Source: Branchiostoma floridae (taxonomy: Eukaryota > Chordata > Leptocardii > Amphioxiformes > Branchiostomatidae). From it: a stretch of 64,000 nt of DNA. A program made the translations under genes and the position numbers. Positions 53,401-63,607 of the stretch are shown here, in pieces (position 1 is the first letter of the stretch; each line of letters begins with the position of its first letter). The notes beneath the pieces are model-generated. The model made no database searches. It was given only the letters and a program-made list of their open reading frames with translations, and had not been told where the DNA came from. Location of the stretch: contig NC_049989.1 in assembly GCF_000003815.2 (NCBI RefSeq), positions 1,787,644 to 1,851,643 of the forward strand, in the 5' to 3' direction.

Positions 53401-56400
53401 GTAAGTTGTACATTGAAGACTCATAGATTCTTCCAGACATCTGGGATTTGTCACTTTTTTGCAACCAAATATTAAAGTAGGAGTGTGGGTTTGTAGGAGA
53501 AATTGAGAGGACGATAAAGTAATTAGAGCTTGGTAGAACTGTAGAACTGTATGAAGGGTAGATGTTCTTCCCTGGTCTTTGGGAATACTGCTAAGATGAG
53601 AGTTCATCACAGAGAGTGTAACGTAAGAAGTACGGATGGACAATAAGAATTTACACTTCTGGACGCTTCCGATTTCTTTATTGAACGTGCAAACAGTTCA
53701 AATGTCTCATCTGCAAACAGATGCTAACGTCGCATTGAAGGGTTGATCACGCTCATAGTTTCAGCCATCAAATAGCCATCATCTTAGGAATGGCAGTCTA
53801 CCAACTGATGGATCAGTCTTAGAAATACAATAATTCACCTGTTTTTACAGAACTCTAAGCAATAGACATGTAACGAAGCATGGTTTTATAGACAAGATTT
53901 GTTCACAAGTTATGGGCCTTCACCTCTGACCTCTTGCACTGTATTATTGTCAATGATATAATTATACAAAAATTGGACTGCATCAAACAAGTTCTTCTTC
54001 ATCTTCCTCAGGACCTTGAGACGATCATCCAGCGAGACTTCTTCCCGGACTTGACAAAGCTGAAGGCTCAGCAGGAATACCTGGAGGCTGTGGAGACCAA
54101 CGATCACCAGAAGATGAGGGAGTTGGCCATCAAGTACGGGTCCACCCGTCTCACAACCAGGCTGCGCACAGAAACACCAGGGGCATGTAAGCAATCATTT
54201 ATTCCTTTATTCAATTTACCACATTTGTGGAAGGATTGACCAACGATCACCAGAAGATGAGGGAGTTAGCCATCAAGTACGGGTCCACCCGTCTCACAAC
54301 CAGGCTGCGCACAGAAACACCAGGGGCATGTAAGCAATCATTTATTCCTTTATTCAATTTACCACATTTGTGGAAGGATTGACCAACGATCACCAGAAGA
54401 TGAGGGAGTTAGCCATCAAGTATGGGTCCACACGACTCACTACCAGGCTGCACACAGAAACACCAGGGGCATGTAAGCAATCATTTATTCCTTTATTCAA
54501 TTTACCACATTTGTGGAAGGATTGACCAACGATCACCAGAAGATGAGGGAGTTAGCCATCAAGTACGGGTCCACACGACTCACAACCAGGCTGCACACAG
54601 AAACACCAGGGGCATGTAAGGATAAGGAATTGTTTCATACATGCATTTTTTTTAACGAGATTGTTCAGAGCAAGCTCTTTAGACCACTTCAATGAAATAA
54701 AGGAAGAAGTTGGAAATAATTGTACATGGAGGTAGCGGTGGACATTTGTTTTGAAGGCTGATACATGTAACTTGTCGTCAAGAGAAGTCCACAAATTGGC
54801 TGTCCGGGGAAAGAAACTTACTGTACAAGGACTTGGAAATGCCCTCTTGCCCTTTTGTAATAGAGAAATGAAAGGCCTCTTTGTTGGGTTTGAATATGTA
54901 CTTGCAATCTATCATATTGAAAGACTGTGTACTTCAGCTTCTATTGACTGTAGATGATTGGAAGATGGATTGCAGGCTGAAATGTTTGTTTCTAGGCAAG
55001 GCCTGTCTCCAGCTTTTAAGTTTCTTTTCATCCTACTCATTGTTTGGGAGCCAACATTGTTGATTTTTTTTAATCTGTTGTTATAAGCTTATAAGAACAG
55101 GCACAGGTAGATGCAAGACCAATATGGCAAAGTGGGGTCTCAGCCCAGATAGACAGAGTGCCTGTGACCGGGACAAGAGCAGCTTCTTGTCTGCCCCTTC
55201 CCTTCCATGCACCAGGGAAGATCTGGAAGCTTTGACCCCCAGAGGAAGGGAGTGTGTGGAGTACTGGATCAGAAAATTGTAGTGATAACACGACGAAGAA
55301 GAAGCTTATAAGAATACATCTTCATCAGTTTTTCTGTCACCAAGCTCTGATTTTTGGTACAGATGTGGTGGAATATTTTTCTGTCCCAACAAGTAAATTT
55401 CCGTCCCGGGACGGAGGGACGGGTCCTGTAGACAGCGCTGACATAAGCGCTTGGTCAGGACAAATTTGGTGTACTGGGTATATTATATACTTTAGGTCAA
55501 AGGCGTTTTATGCTATAGAACTTTGGAAAGTCTGAAAGATTAAAGACAGTTACCATTAATATGTTGTGTTTTTTTTTAAATTTTTTTATTGGGTTTTCAA
55601 ATAAACAAAAACAAAGAAAAGTTGGGGAACCATCCAACAAAATGACAGCAGGAATAACAAAAATGATTTCAATATAACCATGACAATAATGAACTTAGAT
55701 TAAAAAATGATATAACTGAGATCTCAAACCATAACAATAATGAATTTAGATTTAAAAAAATAATATGAGATCCTTAACCATAACAGTAATGAACTTAGAT
55801 TCAAAAGTAATATAACAGTAATATGTTGTGTTTATTTCATGTCCACAGATACACCAGCTACGTTTGAGACACCGGACGTGGACAGCTCCAGAGGACGGGA
55901 CTCCCCGACGTCTCACCGCTCAGCTGTCAATCACAGCCAGCAGGAGGGCGACGGGCCTCCAGAGAAGAAAGGTACAATAATGTCATTTGCTATCAATATT
56001 CTATTGATGTTAGCTACGGCCGTGTGGCGCGTTGATACACCCAATCCCCTCAATCTCGGAAGTTAAGCAACGTGCAGTACGGTCAGTACTTAGTACTTGG
56101 ATGGGAGACCACCCAAGGATGGCTGGATGCTGTAGCCAGGCCAAGAATTCACGAATTTGTTTTTCAGAGGGGATGTAAATTCAGAAGGGATGTAAAACGG
56201 GGGTCCTGTGTTCAAGCTGGTGCCTCGATCACGTAAATCAGCCTCATAACTCAAAGACATAAGGTACCTACTGGCTGTAAATATGCCGGATATACATGTA
56301 TTTATATATTTATAAAACACAGGAAAAATATAGATATTTCAGCAGCGTCAAATTTTATTTGTATAGTTCAGGGGCCCACTGAGGTCAATCACTGAACTGT

Positions 56401-59400
56401 GCAATCCTGGATAAAAAAATTACAGAAAATAGATAATATGAAAATAAAGCCCGGAAAGGCAAAAATTTCAGAATATAGGAGGATGCCTTTGCTAGTTCTG
56501 TTTTTTTCCCGATAAGAGTTGTTATAGTTTTGTACTTCAAGTTCAAGGGAAAGTTACAGCCCTCCACCCCCCGCATGGTTTTACAAATGGTATTCAGCCA
56601 AATTTCACATAAACTCTAGTCTGTATCATATTCTAATCTTGATAACAGATATTCTGTGGAAATGGGTAAAGCCAAGGCCAGGTTTGTACTACATGAAACA
56701 TTCGCATTGGTTTTATTTTTGCAGTTTTCATTTTGACCTTTCAACTGTGACTTCATGACACTGTAAACATGCATTTACAATGTACACTATTACTACTCAG
56801 TACTGTACTACAGAATCATTTCAACTGCGAACTTAAGACACAGCAAAAAACACCTTTCCCCTTTTGCTGTGAAAATATGTGCAAGTCCCAGCAAAAATAG
56901 CATCTTCTGGTATGTTAGTAGAGTAGGTACAGTAAAGTTTTTATTAGTTATTATGAAGTTTTGTTCATCAATCCTTTTTATAGATTTTTTTTACCTGTAG
57001 TCGAACACAAGAATTCACCTACAGTCCTACTGTATGAATTGTCTTCTTGCGGTATCTGACATTATATGGCTATGAGCTGGGAGTTAAGTGCTAAGCCTTG
57101 GGCCACACTTGCTCCGAAACAGGTCATCCCTTTTGGGTACTGTGTGTTGAGAGATAAGGATCTTGTGCTGTGATTGCTCCATAAGTCTTGTGACAACCAG
57201 CTACTAGTAGTATGCTTACTGTAAATCTTTGAATGTTTCGTTCGTTCGTTCTTTCGTCCCATAGCCTTTTAATCAGCCATAGGCTGATTAAACAGCCGTA
57301 GGGGCAGCACAACATGTTGTGCTGTGCTGTATCAATGGGCATTTTAGTCCCCTGGCGACGCCTATCTCCTCTCCGGGGCATGGTGAATGATGTAAATCAC
57401 CGTGAATGTTTGTCATGCTTTTATTTTTGTTGGGACCTCTCCATTTACAAATCGCAACTCCTCAAATATTGAATTTTCTCCTAAATCCATTGTTTAAACC
57501 ATGAAAACTTCCTTTTCTCTACTTTATTAAGTCTTTGCAAAAATGAAAATAAGTGAATCTACGGTGACTAGTACTGCGTCTCTAGTGTCCTTCAGCAGAA
57601 TTCTCCCTGTCTTTAATCTTGCTGCTTTGCAGGGAGTCTCCGTGAGATCCTGAGTTATCTCTTCATTTCCTCCGGGGCTGCAAAGCACTAAATCACCTCT
57701 CCTTGGTCCCTTCATGCACTCAAGGAAACATGTAGTACCTCAGTGTCTATCAACAAGTTCTTCCCTCATGGCAGAAATGAAGAATTGTGCTGTCTCTCGG
57801 TGGAATAGATTTCAGGATGTTAGCTCACACACTGCGTAATACAACATGGATCAAGAGGCTGAAACATTCTACAGTTCTCTACAGAGTCAAATGTTGCTGA
57901 CAGCATCCGGTATCTTTCATCAGTGACTGGTGATTATAACGATCATCAGCGACATTCTCAGTGTCAGTAATGAAAGGTAGAGGATGCTGTCTTAGACATC
58001 GGGCTGTTTTGAGAATATATCTAGTTGCTTGATTTATTTGGTATTACTATTAGTATTAGTATTAGTATTACATAACATTCTTCCTGGATGTCTATCCTTC
58101 ATCAACACTCGTAAGTTGATGTGTGAGTTGTTTTGTCAGTAATGAAAGGTAGAGGATGCTGTCTTAGGCATCGGGCTGTTTTGAGAATATATCTAGTTGC
58201 TTGATTTATTTGGTATTAGTATTAGTATTACATTGTACATAATATTCTTCCTGGATGTCTATCCTTCATCAACACTCGTAAGTTGATGTGTGAGTTGTTT
58301 TGTCAGTAATGAAAAGTAGAGGATGCTGTCTTAGGCATCGGGCTGTTTTGAGAATATATCTAGCTGCTTGATTTACGTTTGTACTTGGTGTTATGCAACA
58401 TTCTTTCTGGATGTCTATCCTTCATTGTCACTCTAAGTTGATGTGTGTATTTTTTTTCCTTCTCAGTTAACCTGGTTATGCAGAAATGTCTAAGATATGA
58501 CTGAGACCAAATTTATATATTAGCACAACAAAGCAAGGCATTCTACCTCAGTACTTGGATGTTCAGTCTTCATTGACGCTCAAAGTTGATGTGATGTGTG
58601 TTTCTTTTTTCATTTTCACTGTACTTGGTTGAGCAAAAATGTCTAAGACAAACTAAATGTTCAATATTTCTACAGCAAAACAAGACATAGACCTACCCTT
58701 GGGCAAGTACCTTGCTAAGAACACTAGTGTCTTAGACATCTGGCTCTTTTGAGAATATATCTAGCTGCTTGATTTATTTGGTTTTACATAACATTTTTCC
58801 TGGATGTCTATCCTTCATATTAAGTTGTTTTGTTTTTTCACTTTACCTGGTTGTGCAAAAATGTCTGAGACTGACCAAAGTTTTTAATATTTCTACAGCA
58901 AAACAAGACATAGACCTACCCTTGGACAAGTACCTGGATGTCTAATCTTCGTTAACACTCTAAGTTGACATGCTTTTTTTTTCTTTCCACTTCAAATGCT
59001 TGTGCAGAAACGTCAGAGACTAATCAAATCTATGTAATTCTACAGCGAAACAAGACACAGACCTACCCTTGGACAAGTACCTCGCTAAGAACACCAGTTT
59101 CTTAGACTGGTTTTACATAGACATTTTTGCACAACCAGGTAAAGTGAAAAAAAAAAAAACACAACTAAATATGAAGGATAGACATCAGGAAAAATGTTGA
59201 GACTGACCAAAGTTTTTAATATTCCTACAGCCAAACAAGACATAGACCTACCCTTGGACAAGTACCTGGATGTCTAATCTTCGTGAACACTCCAAGTTGA
59301 CATGCTTTTTTTTTCTTTCCACTTCAAATGCTTGTGCAGAAACGTCTGAGACTAATCAAGTCTATGTAATTCTACAGCGAAACAAGACACAGACCTACCC

Positions 59401-61854
59401 TTGGACAAGTACCTGGATGAACACTCTAAGTTGACATGCTTTTTTTCTTTCCACTTCAAATGCTTGTGCAGATACGTCCGAGACTAATCAAATCTATGTA
59501 ATTCTACAGCGAAACAAGACACAGACCTACCCTTGGACAAGTACCTTGCCAAGAACACCAGTGAAGACAACGCGTCCTTCGGCACCATCATGGAAGTGAC
59601 AGAAGAAAAGAACAGGCAGAAACATGCGTGGCTCTACGACGCCGAGAAGGAGCACTCAGAAAAACAGAAGGAGATCCTACAGCTGAAGGGTCCTGAGCAG
59701 CTGGCGATAGAGGGCTCCACTTCAAGTGTGGACACGTGGAGTTATAAAGCCAAGAACGCACTAATGTACTACCCTGAAGGTAAGTTAGATTCCACTGGTA
59801 GATTGGGGAATGCAAAAGAGGAGTTAGGAGGAATGCATCGTCTTTTTACTGAGCAGTGCCTGTTGTCAACTGCTTGCGACCGTTTCCCAACAGGCACCAA
59901 AGTGTCACCTGAAAAGTTTAAAAATTGCAATTGACAAAATTGGTTCCCCTTCAAGTGTGGACACCTTAGTTATGATATAAAGGAGTTATAATATAAAGCA
60001 AAGATCACACAAATGTACTACCCTGAAGGTAAGTTAGATTCCACTGGTAGATTGGGGAATGCAAAAGAGGAATGAGGCAGGATAAGAAAGAGAGAGAATG
60101 ATTTATTGCAATGTCTTTTGGATATCTCACTGGGCTGCACCTTGTTTGCGACTGTTAGACAACAGGTGCCAATTTGTCGCCTGAAAATTAGAAGAAAAAA
60201 TCACAATTGGTAAAATGTTGCAGATGCTATTTTTTCTTGTATACTTTATAGGTGGTAACAGTCAATGCAGCTAATAACAAATTATGCACCTACACCATAG
60301 GACATTTATGTATAAAACCCAAAACATGGACCAGTGCAGGTTAGGTGCAGGTAGACACCAGAAATACCTGCACAGCTGCAATTTTACCTGCACTAACCTG
60401 CATATACAGGTGGTATCTTGAGCCCTGTGGATACAAACTACCCGACAACAGGTGTAATCACTGCAAGTCTCTTGATGAATGATGGAATGATATGACATCA
60501 TGGGTGCTGTCATTTTGTTTGTAGAGTTCGCATACTGTAAATGTATTTAAGTTCGCGGGGATTTAATTTCTCGTTAGCGGGAAAAAGGACTTTTCGCGTT
60601 GGTTTTAATTTCGCGGTAGCACCATGCACTGTAGTCTCTTACTGCCATGGAAAAATGTTCGCGGTGGTTTTAAATTCGCGGTAAAGCGGCCACCGCGAAA
60701 ACCGCGAACATTAATCCACCGCAAAAGTTTCTGCATTTACGTGAGTGAGATATGGGCTTTAGTATTTTATGTGAAGTCTGACGTATACTCTTGTGAGGGA
60801 AATATGACTTTGACAAACCTCCAAACATTCATAGATGGACCACTCTTGTCACAACTGATTGTTTTTTCTCTTCTGTAGGAATGTTTTAGTATTCTGTACA
60901 AAGTCTGACTTTGTCAAAGTCAAGCATAATTTCAATTCATTTCGTAGTTCAAGGACAGTTTCTGGTGATATAAATTTGCCTTTGCAGGCACCCACATCCA
61001 GTCACAAGCCACATCAAAGCAATTCTGTCCATTTTTCCTCAGTACAGCATTTTCTCTTACGCACCCCGATTAGAATATGCACCCCTGATTTGGGGCAAGT
61101 CTCAGACAGATCAGTGGGACCGAAATGGAAAATGGAAAAACTCAAATAAAGTATGCACCCTTCTCCACCAATTTTGAACAAACCTTGAACTGAAAATTGA
61201 ATTCAAATGTTTTCCCCAGGTTATTTTGCATAAATCCCCACTGTAATTGTCTCTTTAAACTTGTTAATTGCCTGCTGCAACTTATAAAAATCACTCAGAA
61301 TAAACTGGTAGAACAAATCAGCTAGTACATCTAACTGACCTCAAACAACTTATGCACTCCAACTTTGGCAACAACTTGTAGCACCTTTTCAATTTTGAAA
61401 AGTTTTAAAAGTGTGTACTGTATTATTTAAGAAAATAGGGTATTATTAACCATTTTTCATCATTCCTTTGAGTTGTTGCTGAATCAGTTATTTCAGTTTG
61501 ATGCCTTTTTACAAAATGTGTTTGATTATAATGTTACAGGTACCGAGTCAGCAGAGGATGTGTTCAAGAAGCCGCGAGAAATCCTCCACAAGAACACGAG
61601 ACTTGTGAGAACCCCATTCGACTCGGACGTGGCCAGGTCGAGACTGCAGCAAGTAGCCGGAGTCAACGCACAGATCAAGAAAGGGAAAATAGGGCATGAT
61701 GGGAAGGAAATTCTGCCGGAGGACACACCCAAGGTCAACGGCTTTGGTTTTGTGGCGACACCGTCACCTGCACCTGGTACGACACAATGAGTGTTTGATA
61801 GTTTTTATTACCTTTGTGAAGAAGGTTATGTTTTTTGTACCGTTTGTGTATGTA

Positions 61855-61912
<58 letters not shown>

Positions 61913-63607
61913 TGTGTGTGGTTTGGCTGAATCCTCATGGTATTTGGTAGGTGTGATGAGTTTTTGTTGCCTTTGCCAAGAGGGTTAGGATTTTTGGTAC
62001 ACTTTGTGTGTGTGTGTGTGTGTGTGTGCATGAGTGTGTGTGTGTTTGTGCATGTGTGTGTTTATGTGTGTTTGTGTGTGTATGTGTGTGCACACGAGCA
62101 CATCTGTTTGCTTGCAAATGTTGCCTTTAAAGTTAACTATATCATTCTCACCAGTTGGGTGGAATTGCATGCTTGTTTTGCATTAATTTGTTTTGCTTAA
62201 ATTGTCTTTTTTTGTGCTTAAATTGTCTTTTTTTTGTCCCCCCCTCCCAGGTGTCGATGAGTCTCCCCTGATGACCTGGGGTGAGATAGAGGGCACACCG
62301 TTCCGACTGGATGGGTCTGACACACCCGCACCAACCACACCCGGGTTCAAGGTACGTGAGCTGGGCACATTTGTAGTAGCTGATATTAAAAACCATCGCT
62401 TCATTTTCTGCCTTCTCTGAAATCAAATTGTTGCTTCGTGAGGAAAATGTCGTCAGGCCATATGCATTCACCCGGGCTAAATAGAGAATAAACAAACAAA
62501 CTAACAAACATACAAAATGGCAGGCAAAACATCAGTTTGACAACATCCCCTCATCCACATTCTTCATTTGCATGCTTTGTAAAATTTGAAAGATAGCCCC
62601 CAACCTGTATTTTGATTTATGTCATACCTGGGCTGCGATTATGTTCGATACAGGTGTTTTGGACTGGGGGATAACTTTCCATGTCCCACAGGCTTCCGTC
62701 GAATAATTCTAACATACTCAGTACATGCCGAGTGCAGCATGCTCGAAAATTCTACTACCTGATTTGGAGGTCTGAATTTCTGCTATTACAATTGTTTGTT
62801 TGTGGACACTGAAGTTTCTTGACTTCTATTTTTCTCGTCGTCTTGTCTCTCTATTTTTCTCTGTGTACAAATCCTCTTTGTAGTTGCCCATGAATGAAAC
62901 CCTTCTTTTGATGTACACATATATGTACCCATGTGGCTTGCATCTTACCATCATAATTAAGGATTAGCATTACTCGTTATGCATGTCGGATTTGTAGTCC
63001 TTTGATTATGTTGACATGAACATCAAAGTTATCTAGATGAAAGGCATTGAAATGTAGCTTTGTTATTTTACGCTGGCTTTGTAGATTTGTAGCACAGAAT
63101 GGTACAGCTAGAGTAAAAGTATTGTAAGGATTATAGTATTATTTATTGTAGATTTTTCTAGAGTGTTTGTATTGTGGAAAATGCGTGTGTTGACTTTCTG
63201 AGTTTGCAATATATGGTTTGAATGAAATGGCATGTTGAGCCATACCACGGAGTACTAGTACAGGGCTCAAAATACTGGGTGCACCCAAAATTTGAGCTGT
63301 GCACCCAATTATTTTCTGTGGGTGATTATGCTCATGCTAGGATCCCTGACACGGGTAGGCAGCAGTTGGCTAGTCTTTACACCACGCTCGCGCTTGCAAG
63401 CGGCGCTGCCACTTACACCACACGATCGCCACATTAGTACGAACATTAGCACCAAACCTAATCTGTATCACGTGTGTGTTGTTTGTTACAGATAAATGAG
63501 CCGAGGAAAAGGGAGAGATTAGCCCGAGGGCTGGTGGAGAAGATTGGCAAGAGCCACCGCGCCAAGAAAGAGGAAGCACTGAAGAGGATGACAGCATCAT
63601 TTGCAAG
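53284..63607 (+). CDS. ESS2: ESS2 (DGCR14), spliceosome-associated nuclear protein, 3' end outside window
   Basis: Exons: 53284-53400, 54012-54186, 55849-55971, 59510-59779, 61540-61776, 62251-62351, 63492-63607 (ends AG|GTGATA). The frame stays open through 379 codons with consistent phases. Matches to the family include KKVLDEDTYV, IIQRDFFPDLTKLKAQQEYL, TPATFETPDVD, TSEDNASFGTIMEV, HAWLYDAEKEH, YKAKNALMYYPEG, FKKPREILHKNTR, VNGFGFVATPSPAPG and SPLMTWGEIEGTP. Human ESS2 has 476 residues, so about 100 C-terminal residues lie beyond the window. ESS2 family proteins are found with late spliceosomes and act in the nucleus. The donor of exon 2 and the acceptor of exon 4 are embedded in tandem arrays. 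Confidence 0.96.
54012..54186 (+). CDS. ESS2: ESS2 exon 2
   Basis: Encodes DLETIIQRDFFPDLTKLKAQ, QEYLEAVETNDHQKMREL and AIKYGSTRLTTRL. Ends CAT|GTAAGC. Its last 91 bases and donor are repeated three more times at an exact 143-bp period. Confidence 0.95.
54096..54621 (+). repeat. ESS2: 143-bp array of ESS2 exon 2 end plus donor (three ghosts)
   Basis: Real 54096-54186; ghosts 54239-54329, 54382-54472 and 54525-54615, each followed by CATGTAAG and preceded by TTTGTGGAAGGATTG. The period is exactly 143. Six variable exon sites: five silent (TTG/TTA, TAC/TAT, ACC/ACA, CGT/CGA, ACA/ACT), one Arg/His. 143 is not a multiple of three and ghosts lack a good acceptor. Confidence 0.95.
55557..55833 (-). 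mobile_element. Retroposed insert with 15-bp target duplication
   Basis: TAATATGTTGTGTTT stands at 55557-55571 and 55819-55833. A T-run at the left marks a minus-strand poly(A) tail. The interior is AT-rich with a ~64-bp unit (CATAACAATAATGAATTTAG-like) three times. It ends 15 bp before ESS2 exon 3. Confidence 0.7.
55849..55971 (+). CDS. ESS2: ESS2 exon 3
   Basis: Encodes YTPATFETPDVDSSRGRD, SPTSHRSAVNHSQQ and EGDGPPEKK. A retroposed sequence with a 15-bp target duplication sits 15 bp upstream of this exon. Confidence 0.92.
56013..56137 (+). rRNA. 5S rRNA-like sequence, pseudogene or SINE head
   Basis: GCTACGGCC at the start, ATCTCGGAAGTTAAGCA, AGTACTTGGATGGGAGACC and GATGCTGTAGCC at the end match the 5S rRNA plan, including most of the internal promoter. 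The middle is diverged, with an extra TTAGTAC-type duplication. Probably not functional. The following ~130 bp could be a SINE3-type body. Confidence 0.7.
57963..58460 (+). repeat. ~170-bp tandem array in ESS2 intron 3
   Basis: Units begin GTCAGTAATGAAAGGTAGAG at 57963, 58135 and 58302. Each has GAATATATCTAGTTGCTTGA and TTCCTGGATGTCTATCCTTC, motifs of a dispersed family also near 3900, 22430 and 30490. Confidence 0.85.
58461..59509 (+). repeat. ESS2: Array of ESS2 exon 4 acceptors (five ghosts)
   Basis: TTCTACAG followed by (C)AAACAAGACATAGACCTACC-like exon starts at 58676, 58899, 59046, 59231 and 59378, before the real exon at 59510. Homology to the exon runs 30-55 bases, then breaks. Four silent and two replacement variable sites. 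A piece at about 59125-59200 is inverted relative to the other units. Confidence 0.92.
59510..59779 (+). CDS. ESS2: ESS2 exon 4
   Basis: Encodes AKQDTDLPLDKYLAKNTSED through HAWLYDAEKE to NALMYYPE|G. Its acceptor and first ~20 codons are preceded by five ghost acceptors (58676, 58899, 59046, 59231, 59378). Its 3' edge and donor have one decayed copy ending near 60029. Confidence 0.95.
59940..60130 (+). pseudogene. ESS2: Decayed copy of ESS2 exon 4 end with donor
   Basis: CTTCAAGTGTGGACACC, ATAAAGCAAAGATCACAC and ATGTACTACCCTGAAG|GTAAG repeat 59718-59779 and the start of its intron (GATTCCACTGGTAGATTGGG) with indels that break the frame. Confidence 0.85.
60200..60427 (+). mobile_element. TGCAGGT-family TIR element, second copy
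   Basis: TATACTTTATAG, GGTAACAGTCAATGCAGCTA, ATAGGACATTTATG and TGCAGGTTAGGTGCAGGT match 15960-16150. The right end is GTATCTTGAGCCCTG. The left end is unclear. Confidence 0.6.
60535..60745. mobile_element. Tc1/mariner-type MITE (ACTGTAAATG ends), copy 2
   Basis: Same interior as 24398-24600 (TTCGCGGTAGCACCATGCAC, TTACTGCCATGGAAAAATGT), in the same orientation, about 85% alike by eye. Confidence 0.75.
61540..62351 (+). CDS. ESS2: ESS2 exons 5 and 6
   Basis: Exon 61540-61776 encodes TESAEDVFKKPREILHKNTR, the LQQVAGVNAQ segment and GFGFVATPSPAPG. Exon 62251-62351 encodes VDESPLMTWGEIEGTPFRLD and GSDTPAPTTPGFK. The intron between holds two (TG)n tracts. Confidence 0.95.
61800..62097 (+). repeat. 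Two (TG)n tracts, each preceded by AAGGTTATG-like repeat starts
   Basis: TG runs at 61857-61914 and 62003-62095. Both follow a GCCAAGAGGGTTAGGATTTT-like or GAAGAAGGTTATGTTTTTTG block, the start of the dispersed family at 36130. The microsatellites are thus part of a repeat family, tandemly present here. Confidence 0.8.
62440..62705. mobile_element. LINE 3' end and SINE tail
   Basis: GCATTCACCCGGGCTAAATA then AATAAACAAACAAACTAAC is a non-LTR end. 62615-62705 (GTCATACCTGGGCTGCGATT, CGATACAGGTGTTTTGGAC) is the tail of the SINE at 29255. Confidence 0.5.
63262..63330 (-). mobile_element. GGGTGCAC-family TIR element, truncated copy
   Basis: CAGGGCTCAAAATACTGGGT and three GTGCACCC motifs, then homology stops near GTGGGTGATT. 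One end only. Confidence 0.7.
63492..63607 (+). CDS. ESS2: ESS2 exon 7 (last in window)
   Basis: Encodes INEPRKRERLARGLVEKIGK and AKKEEALKRMTASFAR, matching the basic helix before the C-terminal tail of the family. Donor GTGATA. The rest of the window (63608-64000) is intron. Confidence 0.92.
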
